This document shows, piece after piece, positions 1 to 6,258 of a stretch of 6,583 nucleotides of DNA. The notes below the pieces were generated by a model. That model ran no database searches. It was not told the origin of the DNA and worked only from the letters and a program-made list of their open reading frames with translations. The DNA lies in assembly GCA_023446675.1 (NCBI GenBank), contig JAEXPO010000417.1:1-6583 (forward strand), written 5' to 3'. The position numbers and the translations under genes were made by a program. Each line of letters begins with the position of its first letter. Positions within the stretch are counted from its first letter, which is position 1. This DNA comes from Bacillota bacterium (lineage in GTDB: Bacteria; Bacillota; Clostridia; DSM-8532).

Positions 1-653
1 GAGTAATAGAGAAGCGTATGTACCTGGGCCAGAGCATTAATAACATCGGCACGTCGGAAGCTGTTTCTGTCAAGAGACTCAACGAGCTGATTCAATGTTT
101 TTAAGTCAAACAGAAAGTCGCTTATGGTTTGATTTTTAAGGCAGATATCCAGTGAGCGGAAGGTAAAGTCAAACTTTGTGGCGCCCGTATCCTCAAAGGG
201 CATACAGCCCTTAACATGATGTCCCGCATAATATTCCAGGGCGATGGCAATGGTTTTTCCTGCTTCCGCCTGCTTGACCAGCATATCGCAGTAGTGATTG
301 CCGTGACCTGTAATCACAATTTTGGTGCAAAAGGTTCCGAAGGGCTTCCCATCTACCCACAGGAGGGCTTCATAGCCTTCAATCCGTGGATAGAGATAAA
401 GGGTTTTTCCCGAAACGCTTTCGGGTACGGTATATTGTCCTTTAAACCAGCAGTAAGCGCTCTCACCGCCCCATACATCACCGGTGGTGCAGGGCTCGAA
501 GAAGCTATCCTCCGGTATGGTGTGATACTGATCCATAGTTCTAAATTTACGGACGACTACCTCGTCGACCTTTTCAAACAAGAGGCCTTCCAGGGTGGTC
601 TCAAACCGCTTAAGCTTAGAGAGCATCCTGTCAATTTGTCTTTCATCCAGCAT
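1..653 (-). CDS. Alpha-mannosidase, glycoside hydrolase family 38 (N-terminal part, gene continues past left edge)
   Basis: Reading the minus strand from ATG at 653 gives 217 uninterrupted residues to the window edge. The N-terminus (MLDERQIDRMLSKLKRFET) leads into a beta-rich segment with WGGESAYCWFKG (61-72), ALLWVDGKPFGTF (96-108) and GHGNHYCDML (116-125), then FDLKTLNQLVESL (182-194). I recognise this as the N-terminal accessory domain of bacterial GH38 alpha-mannosidases of about 1000 residues, which hydrolyse alpha-mannosides from glycans. The catalytic domain with its zinc-binding residues lies outside the window, so activity cannot be judged here. No signal peptide is visible, which suggests a cytoplasmic enzyme acting on imported oligosaccharides. 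The start is supported by AAGGAG about 10 bases upstream. The gene follows tex on the same strand after 146 bases that hold a nested dyad. Identification is from motif memory, not a search; a related carbohydrate-active enzyme is the main alternative. Confidence 0.83.
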   Translation of the reverse strand, partial: MLDERQIDRMLSKLKRFETTLEGLLFEKVDEVVVRKFRTMDQYHTIPEDSFFEPCTTGDVWGGESAYCWFKGQYTVPESVSGKTLYLYPRIEGYEALLWVDGKPFGTFCTKIVITGHGNHYCDMLVKQAEAGKTIAIALEYYAGHHVKGCMPFEDTGATKFDFTFRSLDICLKNQTISDFLFDLKTLNQLVESLDRNSFRRADVINALAQVHTLLYY

Positions 654-708
654 ATTCTATTTTCTCCTTCATTCAGGGATGCGTGCACAGCCGGGACATA
701 TATCAATA

Positions 709-755
709 GCAAGCCGCTAACAGTCACTGTTAACAGCCGACCACAAGCGGCTTGC
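709..755. repeat. Nested inverted repeat between tex and the mannosidase gene
   Basis: A perfect 10-bp inverted repeat, GCAAGCCGCT at 709-718 and AGCGGCTTGC at 746-755, encloses a second perfect odd palindrome, TAACAGTCACTGTTA at 718-732 (7-bp arms around one central base). The two share base 718. On the minus-strand transcript the outer arms could form a hairpin downstream of the tex stop. It is followed by TATTGATATAT rather than a real U-tract, so it would be a poor intrinsic terminator. The inner palindrome is the right size for a dimeric repressor site ahead of the mannosidase gene. A weak promoter-like pair surrounds it on the minus strand (TTAACA at 728-733, TATTGA at 703-708), but the 19-base spacing is too long to trust. 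The repeat is seen directly; its role is inferred. Confidence 0.7.
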
Positions 756-799
756 AGCCAAGCTTCAGCAACTACTAACCCGCAGCTATTGGACTCATG

Positions 800-2953
800 T
801 CACAGCCCCTTCATCGAGAGCGCTATACGCTTTCTTTTCGCATCAACCTCTAATATTCTTACCTTTACAATATCCCCCACGGCAACAACCTCCATGGGAT
901 TTTTAACAAAGCGATCGCAGAGCTCCGACACATGAACAAGCCCATCCTGATGGACACCAATGTCCACAAAAGCGCCAAAATCCACTACATTACGGACGGT
1001 TCCGTCTAAAACCATCCCCGGCGTTAAGTCCTCAATGTGTAGAACATCCTCAGACATAAGGGGCGGAGGAAGCTCATCTCTGGGGTCCCGGCCCGGCTTG
1101 AGAAGTTCGTTTATAATATCGTTTAGGGTGGGAATGCCAACACCGATAGAAGCAGCCACTTTGTCTGTGCCGATTTTATCCACCGCCTGCTTGAGGCTGG
1201 TCAGGTTTTTGTTTTTTATATCGTCAAGGGTGTGGCCCGTGAGTGTTAAGAGCTTTTCGCAGGCAGTATAGGATTCGGGATGCACTGCCGTATTGTCGAG
1301 GATATTCTTGGCCTCAGGAATGCGAAGAAAGCCGGCGCATTGCTCAAAGGCTTTTTCACCCAGCTTTTTAACCTTTATGAGTTCTTTTCGGGTTTTAAAA
1401 CCACCATTGGCTTCACGGTATAAAACAATGTTGGCAGCTACCGAGGAATTGATCCCCGCGACATAAGAAAGCAGGGACGGGGATGCGGTGTTGAGATCCA
1501 CACCCACACTGTTTACACAGCTCTCCACTACACCGGAGAGAGCTTCGCCAAGCCTCTTTTGATTCATGTCATGCTGGTATTGGCCGACACCAATGGCTTT
1601 AGGATCAATTTTAACCAGCTCAGCCAGCGGGTCCTGTAGACGCCTGGCGATGGATACCGCACTTCTTAATGAAACATCAAAATCGGGAAATTCCTCACTG
1701 GCAAGCTTTGAAGCAGAGTACACAGAGGCTCCGGCTTCGCTTACCACCATGTATTTTACCTTTTTATCCAACTCACGGATGACGCCTGCCGCAAAGATTT
1801 CTGTTTCACGTGAAGCGGTGCCGTTTCCAATTGCCATAACATCTATATTGAATTTGGAAACAATAGATTTTATAGTAGCCGTTGCTTCCCCGACCCGGTT
1901 TTGAGGGGGCGTGGGATAAATAACACCGGTGTAGAGAACCTTTCCGGTATCCTCCACAACCGCAAGCTTACAGCCAGTGCGGTAGGCAGGATCAAGCCCC
2001 AGCACCACCCTTCCCTTTACGGGAGGCTGAAGGAGCAAATGCCGCAAATTTTCAGAGAAAACTTTTATGGCCTGTTCAGAGGCAGCCTCGGTTAAGCTGT
2101 TCCGAATTTCATTTTCTATTGATGGAGAAATGAGCCTGTCATATGCGTCCTCCACAGCCTTTTCCACATAGCTTTTAAAGACGGACGGCTCTCTTAAAAG
2201 AACACGGCTTTTTAGCCAGTCCTTTATACGGGGCTCCGGCGCCTCCAACGTTACGGAAAGGAACTCTTCCTTCTCTCCCCTATCAATGGCTAAAACACGA
2301 TGGGGTGCAATACGACTTACCGGCTCGCTGAAATTGTAATACATGCGGTAGGGTGAGTCTTCCTCTTTCTTGGATGCGGATTTAATAATCCCTTCCTTAA
2401 AGGTAAGCTCCCGGATACCTCTCCGGTATTCCGCATTATCGGATACCGTTTCCGCGATAATATCCATGGCACCGTTTAAGGCCTCTTGACTGTCGTTAAC
2501 CCCTTTTTCGGGATCGATATACTGTGAGGCCAGCGAAAGGGGATCTCCTTTTAATGCCTTCTGGGCAAACATAATGATTGCCAGGGGTTCAAGACCCTTT
2601 TCCTTGGCGATGGATGCCCTTGTACGGCGCTTTGGCTTATAGGGACGGTAGATATCTTCTATTTCCTGAAGGGAGGCGGCTTTATCCAGGCTGCTTGCGA
2701 TATCATCGGTGAGCTGATTTTGCCCTTCAATTAAGCGCTTGACTTCCTCACGGCGGGCTTCCAGATTGCGCAGGTAGGTAAGCCTCTCATGCAGCTCACG
2801 AAGCACCTGATCATCAAGGCCCCCGGTGACCTCCTTGCGATAACGCGCTATAAAAGGGATGGTATTTCCCTCATCGATAAGCTTAACCGTGCTTTCTATT
2901 TGGGAAAGGTTGACTTTAAGCTCTTTTGAAAGCGTGGTCAGGATGTGTGACAT
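800..2953 (-). CDS. tex: Tex family transcription accessory / S1 RNA-binding protein
   Basis: This complete 717-residue protein has the usual length and domain order of bacterial Tex, the homologue of eukaryotic Spt6. The N-terminal helical region carries the family signature TIPFIARYRKE.TGGLD (31-46) and IYRPYKPKRRTRA (101-113). The YqgF/RNase H-like domain starts around 315 (VVLGLDPAYRTGCKLAVVED) and includes IGNGTASRETE (375-385) and SEAGASVYSASKLASEEFPD (405-424). YQHDMNQKRL (459-468) leads into the helix-hairpin-helix region (about 470-545, with VGVDLNTAS). A C-terminal S1 domain covers about 644-715 (GMVLDGTVRNVVDFGAFVDI, then HQDGLVHVSEL). Tex is a cytoplasmic nucleic-acid-binding protein linked to RNA polymerase function and gene expression, and its precise role varies between species. 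The ATG start is supported by GGAGGT 9 bases upstream, and the stop is TGA. A promoter lies about 65-90 bases upstream. Nothing is missing or broken. Confidence 0.97.
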   Translation of the reverse strand: MSHILTTLSKELKVNLSQIESTVKLIDEGNTIPFIARYRKEVTGGLDDQVLRELHERLTYLRNLEARREEVKRLIEGQNQLTDDIASSLDKAASLQEIEDIYRPYKPKRRTRASIAKEKGLEPLAIIMFAQKALKGDPLSLASQYIDPEKGVNDSQEALNGAMDIIAETVSDNAEYRRGIRELTFKEGIIKSASKKEEDSPYRMYYNFSEPVSRIAPHRVLAIDRGEKEEFLSVTLEAPEPRIKDWLKSRVLLREPSVFKSYVEKAVEDAYDRLISPSIENEIRNSLTEAASEQAIKVFSENLRHLLLQPPVKGRVVLGLDPAYRTGCKLAVVEDTGKVLYTGVIYPTPPQNRVGEATATIKSIVSKFNIDVMAIGNGTASRETEIFAAGVIRELDKKVKYMVVSEAGASVYSASKLASEEFPDFDVSLRSAVSIARRLQDPLAELVKIDPKAIGVGQYQHDMNQKRLGEALSGVVESCVNSVGVDLNTASPSLLSYVAGINSSVAANIVLYREANGGFKTRKELIKVKKLGEKAFEQCAGFLRIPEAKNILDNTAVHPESYTACEKLLTLTGHTLDDIKNKNLTSLKQAVDKIGTDKVAASIGVGIPTLNDIINELLKPGRDPRDELPPPLMSEDVLHIEDLTPGMVLDGTVRNVVDFGAFVDIGVHQDGLVHVSELCDRFVKNPMEVVAVGDIVKVRILEVDAKRKRIALSMKGL

Positions 2954-3016
2954 GGGCGTTTTACCTCCGTTTGGCTTTAGTATGAGGACGCCTTTTGCAG
3001 GCTTTTCCGCACGTTA

Positions 3017-3045
3017 AGTTTAATCTATGACATGAAGTACGTCAA
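3017..3045 (-). promoter_or_regulatory. Likely sigma-A promoter of tex
   Basis: On the minus strand, TTGACG (3040-3045, 5 of 6 to the -35 consensus) is followed after exactly 17 bases by TAAACT (3017-3022, 4 of 6 to the -10 consensus). It lies 63 bases upstream of the tex ATG, in the correct orientation and ahead of a strong ribosome binding site. It gives tex its own promoter, separate from the sugar transferase gene upstream. Called by eye. Confidence 0.5.
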
Positions 3046-3177
3046 GAAGGTAAACGAATGACAAGTATACTGATAGAATTCATGACAAATGAGAAATGCT
3101 TTGAACAGGTAAAGCTTTTATTTCCGAAGTATTAATAGAATGAAGTACTCTTTTTAGCATCGTATTTATAATCTTTA

Positions 3178-4614
3178 TTAGATAACTTCTCGATTCTCCT
3201 TTAGGGCTACACCCTCTGCCTTTGAACCTCTTTCTTGCTTATAATCAGAAGAGGCTCCGTTTACTTTTAATAACTTCTCACTACTTTTACTTTCACTGCC
3301 TACTGTGAATAAAACCTTAAAGGTACCAAAGATAAGTTTAATGTCTAGCAGAAGCGAGTAGTTTCTTATATACATGAGATCATAGCGCAGCTTGTCGTCT
3401 GGCGTTGTGTCGTAATTTCCAAATATCTGTGCATATCCTGTAATACCCGCTTTAACTAAAAAACGATGATTATACTCTGGTAGATTCTGTATGTACTGCT
3501 CAACAAAATAAGGTCTCTCCGGTCTGGGTCCTACAAGGCTCATATGCCCCAAAAAAACATTAAAGAGTTGGGGAAATTCATCAATTCTTAGACGACGAAG
3601 TATTCTCCCCAGTGTTGTTACTCTTGGATCATTCTGAGAAGCTAGGACAGGCCCTGTCAAACTTTCAGCATCCTGCAGCATAGTTCTGTATTTATAGATA
3701 GAAAAAACCTTATTTAACTGCGTCATACGCTCTTGTTTATAGAAAACAGGACCTGGTGACGTTACTTTTATTAAGATAGCTACAATTAGCATAAAAGGAC
3801 TTAAAAAAAGCAATCCAACTAACGAAAAGAAAAGATCAAATGCTCTTTTTATTATTTTCTGCTCTGTAGAAAGACCCAAGCGATCAACCATAAAAACAGG
3901 TGTATCATCAAGATGTATAAAGCGCGAATCAATTAATGAAATTTCATACAAATGAGGTACTATGTAAATTACTTGCTTGCCACCAAGACAACGCTTCATA
4001 ATTTCCGCTTTAAATTGAGCTGGTAAATCTGATATCAAAAAGATCTCATTCATTTCATTTAATTTTTTAAATATGGTTTTCTCTTTTTTTATATCCATTT
4101 TATAGATTTTATCAACCTTATCTTTTTCCAGAAAGCGATCTATTTTTTCAAAGGCAGATGTATCCGTTTGATCATCATAGACAATCATAATTGTTTTTGA
4201 AGTAGAAAGAGAGCGGCTTATTAACAGGAGGGTTCCATGAAAAAGACCTAAAGCGAAAAGCTGGATTATAGGCGCAAGCAACAACACACTTCGAGGAAAA
4301 GAAAAACCCTGAAGCATATAAGTAATAGCGATAGCAGTAATTCCTAAAAAAGAAATTGCAGATATAAGAGATTTTAAGATGTCATAAAATGTCTTGCGAT
4401 AAAATGCAAAAACTTTGTATTTATCAAAAAAGATTAATGCCGTTACTAAAATAAATGGTATTGCATTAAGAAAAGAAATATAGTTAAATTCTGGCAACTC
4501 GCCTTTAAATTTAACCAAAAAAGATATAACATAGGATATATAAACAAGTGCGAGATCTCCTAGTATTATCCATACCTTGTATAACTGCCTAAACTTATAT
4601 AAAAGAGTACTCAT
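3178..4614 (-). CDS. Polyprenyl-phosphate sugar-1-phosphate transferase (WbaP-type exopolysaccharide initiating enzyme)
   Basis: The 478-residue membrane protein would transfer a sugar-1-phosphate from a UDP-sugar to undecaprenyl phosphate, the first step of exopolysaccharide, capsule or O-unit assembly. Four hydrophobic segments lie at about 13-35, 47-64, 81-101 and 107-132. A degenerate nucleotide-binding-like cytoplasmic domain follows (about 140-250). The catalytic bacterial sugar transferase domain starts at KRAFDLFFSLVG (256-267), with a re-entrant helix broken by Ser272-Pro273. Next come SPGPVFYKQER (286-296), the catalytic Asp-Glu pair D345-E346 in RIDEFPQLFNV, MSLVGPRPERP (358-368) and KAGITGYAQIFGN (388-400). 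All key residues are present. The sugar cannot be told from sequence. About 40 polar residues follow the domain (440-478), longer than usual. The ATG start has AAAGGAGAC 7 bases upstream. The gene is clearly AT-richer than tex (16 and 15 G+C per 60 bases at 4081-4140 and 4381-4440, against 32 and 33 in two tex blocks). No glycosyltransferase partner is nearby. Confidence 0.93.
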   Translation of the reverse strand: MSTLLYKFRQLYKVWIILGDLALVYISYVISFLVKFKGELPEFNYISFLNAIPFILVTALIFFDKYKVFAFYRKTFYDILKSLISAISFLGITAIAITYMLQGFSFPRSVLLLAPIIQLFALGLFHGTLLLISRSLSTSKTIMIVYDDQTDTSAFEKIDRFLEKDKVDKIYKMDIKKEKTIFKKLNEMNEIFLISDLPAQFKAEIMKRCLGGKQVIYIVPHLYEISLIDSRFIHLDDTPVFMVDRLGLSTEQKIIKRAFDLFFSLVGLLFLSPFMLIVAILIKVTSPGPVFYKQERMTQLNKVFSIYKYRTMLQDAESLTGPVLASQNDPRVTTLGRILRRLRIDEFPQLFNVFLGHMSLVGPRPERPYFVEQYIQNLPEYNHRFLVKAGITGYAQIFGNYDTTPDDKLRYDLMYIRNYSLLLDIKLIFGTFKVLFTVGSESKSSEKLLKVNGASSDYKQERGSKAEGVALKENREVI

Positions 4615-4635
4615 GGATAATGTCTCCTTTACCTA

Positions 4636-4664
4636 AGTCTAGATCAAAGCACTTTAATAGTCAA
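4636..4664 (-). promoter_or_regulatory. Possible promoter of the sugar transferase gene
   Basis: On the minus strand, TTGACT (4659-4664, 5 of 6) is separated by 17 bases from TAGACT (4636-4641, 4 of 6). It lies wholly in the 66 bases between the insertion sequence and the gene, so the insertion did not remove it. A start point about 7 bases downstream would fall near 4629, at the edge of the AAAGGAG ribosome binding site (4624-4630). The leader would be only about 15 bases, which is unusually short and lowers confidence. Confidence 0.4.
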
Positions 4665-4680
4665 GAAAAGTGTTATCTCA

Positions 4681-4698
4681 CTTCAATTCGTAATTTGG
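4681..4698. repeat. Left terminal inverted repeat of the insertion sequence
   Basis: CTTCAATTCGTAATTTGG is the exact reverse complement of the sequence at 6132-6149. Pairing stops on both sides: base 4680 (A) does not match 6150 (G), and base 4699 (G) does not match 6131 (T). Confidence 0.95.
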
Positions 4699-4718
4699 GC
4701 AATACCCGTGCTCCCATG

Positions 4719-6101
4719 CTATACTTTACCCAGAATTGGATCCAGGCGCTGCTTCACTTCTGCGCCACATGACGCATACAACTGAATAAATTCAAGGAAG
4801 CCAAAGATACCAAAAGAATTGCCCGAATAGACAATTACGGATTTGGGTCCTGTTTCTACATACTTCTTGATTGCCACAGGTAGGGTCTTGCCGGCGTATT
4901 TCATGCCTTCTTCCATACCTTTATACAATTGGAAGAAAAGGTAGCCTATCAACACCATGATCACATGAAAGGTGACGAAGCTTTGCTTTGTGCTCTTAAA
5001 ATCCTCTATCTGCCAAAAGTCCTTAATCTGTCGGTAATCCTCTTCTATTTCGGGGCGTAGTTCATAGGTTTGGAGGATCTGTCTTGCCGTTTTCTTTAGG
5101 TCTGTTGTGATAAATACAAAGTACTCTTCTGTCTTTGTATCATGTACTACGCAGGCGTTTATTTCAACGTCTTTTGACGGCTCAGCGCTTCGCCAATGGC
5201 AACCTAAAGACTCAACAAAGGCTATTTCCTGAGTCTTTCGTTTTTTGTTTGGATGGACTTGCCACTTCTTTTGTTCCTTTGCTACGGATAGGGCCTGCTC
5301 ATAGGCCTCCATGTTCTTTTTAAGAGGAATATAGGTATCAACCTGACGCTCGTGCTTAAGCTGATTCAAAAGCTCCCTGGAGATAAATCCCCTGTCATTG
5401 ATTAATATATCTCCGGGTTTCAACATCTTGCTTTTAAGCACCATATCCCGGCTCAATTCCAAGTCATGCGGCTTAAGACCGCTCATTTTTATTTCTTCTA
5501 AAAATCCCAAATCCCCAGCTATCCCCCGAAGGGTAGCCAGCTTATAGCCTCTGCGGGTTCCATCTTCATCCCTGATGACTTCCGAGCCCTCGTAGTTGCT
5601 ATTGGTCAATTCCACCTCAAGTTCCGTACAATCAAGGATATGTATGTCCGGCACGATAGCCATCTTTGGAAAAACGTGTTCCTGAACGTAGGTGTTGTAG
5701 GACTCAATGAGCTCATCAACCGTATACTTCTTTACAAGGTTTCTTATTGCCCCTTCACTCATCAGGCCTTCTTCAAGACTTCTTTCGTTATCCCATATAT
5801 TCCAGCCAATCTCCGATAGCGTCTCTGCACTGGTTATGGCAAAGGGGACATCCGTCAGGCTTGTTTTAATTTTCATTTTTGCAGTTATGGCTAGCATCAG
5901 TATCAGATGAAAGGGTATATTCCTGTTACCCGATCGCTTATCCGAAAACGCCAACTCTAATAATTCAAGTATTCCCTCCTGCTTTAGCTTCAGTATCATG
6001 GCGTCTATTAAATTCGGAAAGCTTACATCGGCTGCATCAATTGTCCCTTTTCTGATGGCTTCCAGTACTCTCTCTTTATCTTTTTTACTTATTTGCATCA
6101 T
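4719..6101 (-). CDS. IS4-superfamily DDE transposase
   Basis: The 460-residue protein catalyses cut-and-paste movement of its element. The RNase H-like catalytic core shows D157 in HILDCTELEVE, D236 in ILINDRGFIS and E353 in YELRPEIEEDYRQIK (346-360). The last segment fits the IS4 signature Y-(2)-R-(3)-E-(6)-K exactly, with Y346, R349, E353 and K360. The 117 residues between the second D and the E hold the beta-strand insertion domain typical of this group. The N-terminal 150 residues are mostly helical and probably bind the terminal repeats. The frame is intact with all catalytic residues, so the element could be active. Two ATG codons stand in tandem (6101 and 6098), and neither has a good Shine-Dalgarno sequence, as is common for transposases kept at low expression. 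The stop is TAG. G+C content lies between those of tex and the sugar transferase gene. Confidence 0.95.
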   Translation of the reverse strand: MMQISKKDKERVLEAIRKGTIDAADVSFPNLIDAMILKLKQEGILELLELAFSDKRSGNRNIPFHLILMLAITAKMKIKTSLTDVPFAITSAETLSEIGWNIWDNERSLEEGLMSEGAIRNLVKKYTVDELIESYNTYVQEHVFPKMAIVPDIHILDCTELEVELTNSNYEGSEVIRDEDGTRRGYKLATLRGIAGDLGFLEEIKMSGLKPHDLELSRDMVLKSKMLKPGDILINDRGFISRELLNQLKHERQVDTYIPLKKNMEAYEQALSVAKEQKKWQVHPNKKRKTQEIAFVESLGCHWRSAEPSKDVEINACVVHDTKTEEYFVFITTDLKKTARQILQTYELRPEIEEDYRQIKDFWQIEDFKSTKQSFVTFHVIMVLIGYLFFQLYKGMEEGMKYAGKTLPVAIKKYVETGPKSVIVYSGNSFGIFGFLEFIQLYASCGAEVKQRLDPILGKV

Positions 6102-6131
6102 GTTCTATTTATCGGCTTTTGGTCCCATTTT

Positions 6132-6149
6132 CCAAATTACGAATTGAAG
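6132..6149. repeat. Right terminal inverted repeat of the insertion sequence
   Basis: CCAAATTACGAATTGAAG pairs perfectly with 4681-4698 over 18 bases. It lies 30 bases upstream of the transposase start and 16 bases before the -35 element of the asd promoter. Confidence 0.95.
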
Positions 6150-6165
6150 GAGCCAAAATAATCAC

Positions 6166-6203
6166 TTGAAGCCTTTGTGCATATCCTTTATAATCAGTAT
6201 AAT
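6166..6203 (+). promoter_or_regulatory. asd promoter region with two overlapping sigma-A-type promoters
   Basis: Two perfect TATAAT boxes lie 9 bases apart, at 6189-6194 and 6198-6203. The first has TTGAAG (6166-6171, 4 of 6) exactly 17 bases upstream. The second has TTGTGC (6175-6180, 3 of 6), also 17 bases upstream. Predicted start points near 6201 and 6210 give leaders of about 49-58 bases. The whole region is outside the insertion sequence, so asd expression should not depend on it. The leader has one short possible stem (GGGTT 6206-6210, AACCC 6220-6224) but is too short for a lysine riboswitch. Confidence 0.75.
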
Positions 6204-6258
6204 ATGGGTTCGGAAGCAAAACCCCAGGACACTGAATTTGAAAGGAGCTGAGAGCCTT

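Larger units (their letters stand above)
4681..6149 (-). mobile_element. Complete insertion sequence of the IS4 superfamily, 1469 bp
   Basis: Perfect 18-bp terminal inverted repeats bound a single intact transposase gene. The size is normal for IS4-type elements, and the transposase has the family's Y-R-E-K signature. The stop codon is 37 bases from the left end, and the start is 48 bases from the right end. The element lies between the 5' ends of the sugar transferase gene (minus) and asd (plus). No direct repeat of 1 to 11 bases is seen at the two edges (left flank ...GTTATCTCA, right flank GAGCCAAAA...), so a target-site duplication is absent or lost. Assignment to a named subgroup (IS4 proper, IS1634, ISH3 and so on) would need a comparison with a reference collection of insertion sequences. 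Confidence 0.92.

Noticed and set aside
216..935. A 239-codon open frame on the plus strand
   Set aside because: It lies antisense to the mannosidase gene and the tex 3' end, both of which have strong family motifs on the minus strand. Its own translation has no recognisable domain.
960..2095. Several plus-strand open frames within tex
   Set aside because: They are antisense shadows of a complete, well-conserved tex gene and have no ribosome binding site or domain support.
3098..3118. GCTTT/AAAGC stem followed by TTTT on the plus strand as a terminator
   Set aside because: The stem has only five base pairs, three of them A-T, and no plus-strand gene ends here. On the minus strand, where the sugar transferase message ends, there is no U-tract.
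3032..3148. ATGAAGTAC repeated at 3032-3040 and 3140-3148 as a direct repeat flanking an inserted piece
   Set aside because: Nine bases in AT-rich DNA is weak, the segment between has no inverted ends or transposase, and the left copy overlaps the tex promoter.
5135..5910. Two short plus-strand open frames within the insertion sequence
   Set aside because: They run antisense to the intact transposase and show no protein family features.
6204..6258. Riboswitch or attenuator in the asd leader
   Set aside because: The leader is only about 50 bases, with a single 5-bp stem, far too small for a lysine riboswitch or T-box, and there is no terminator.
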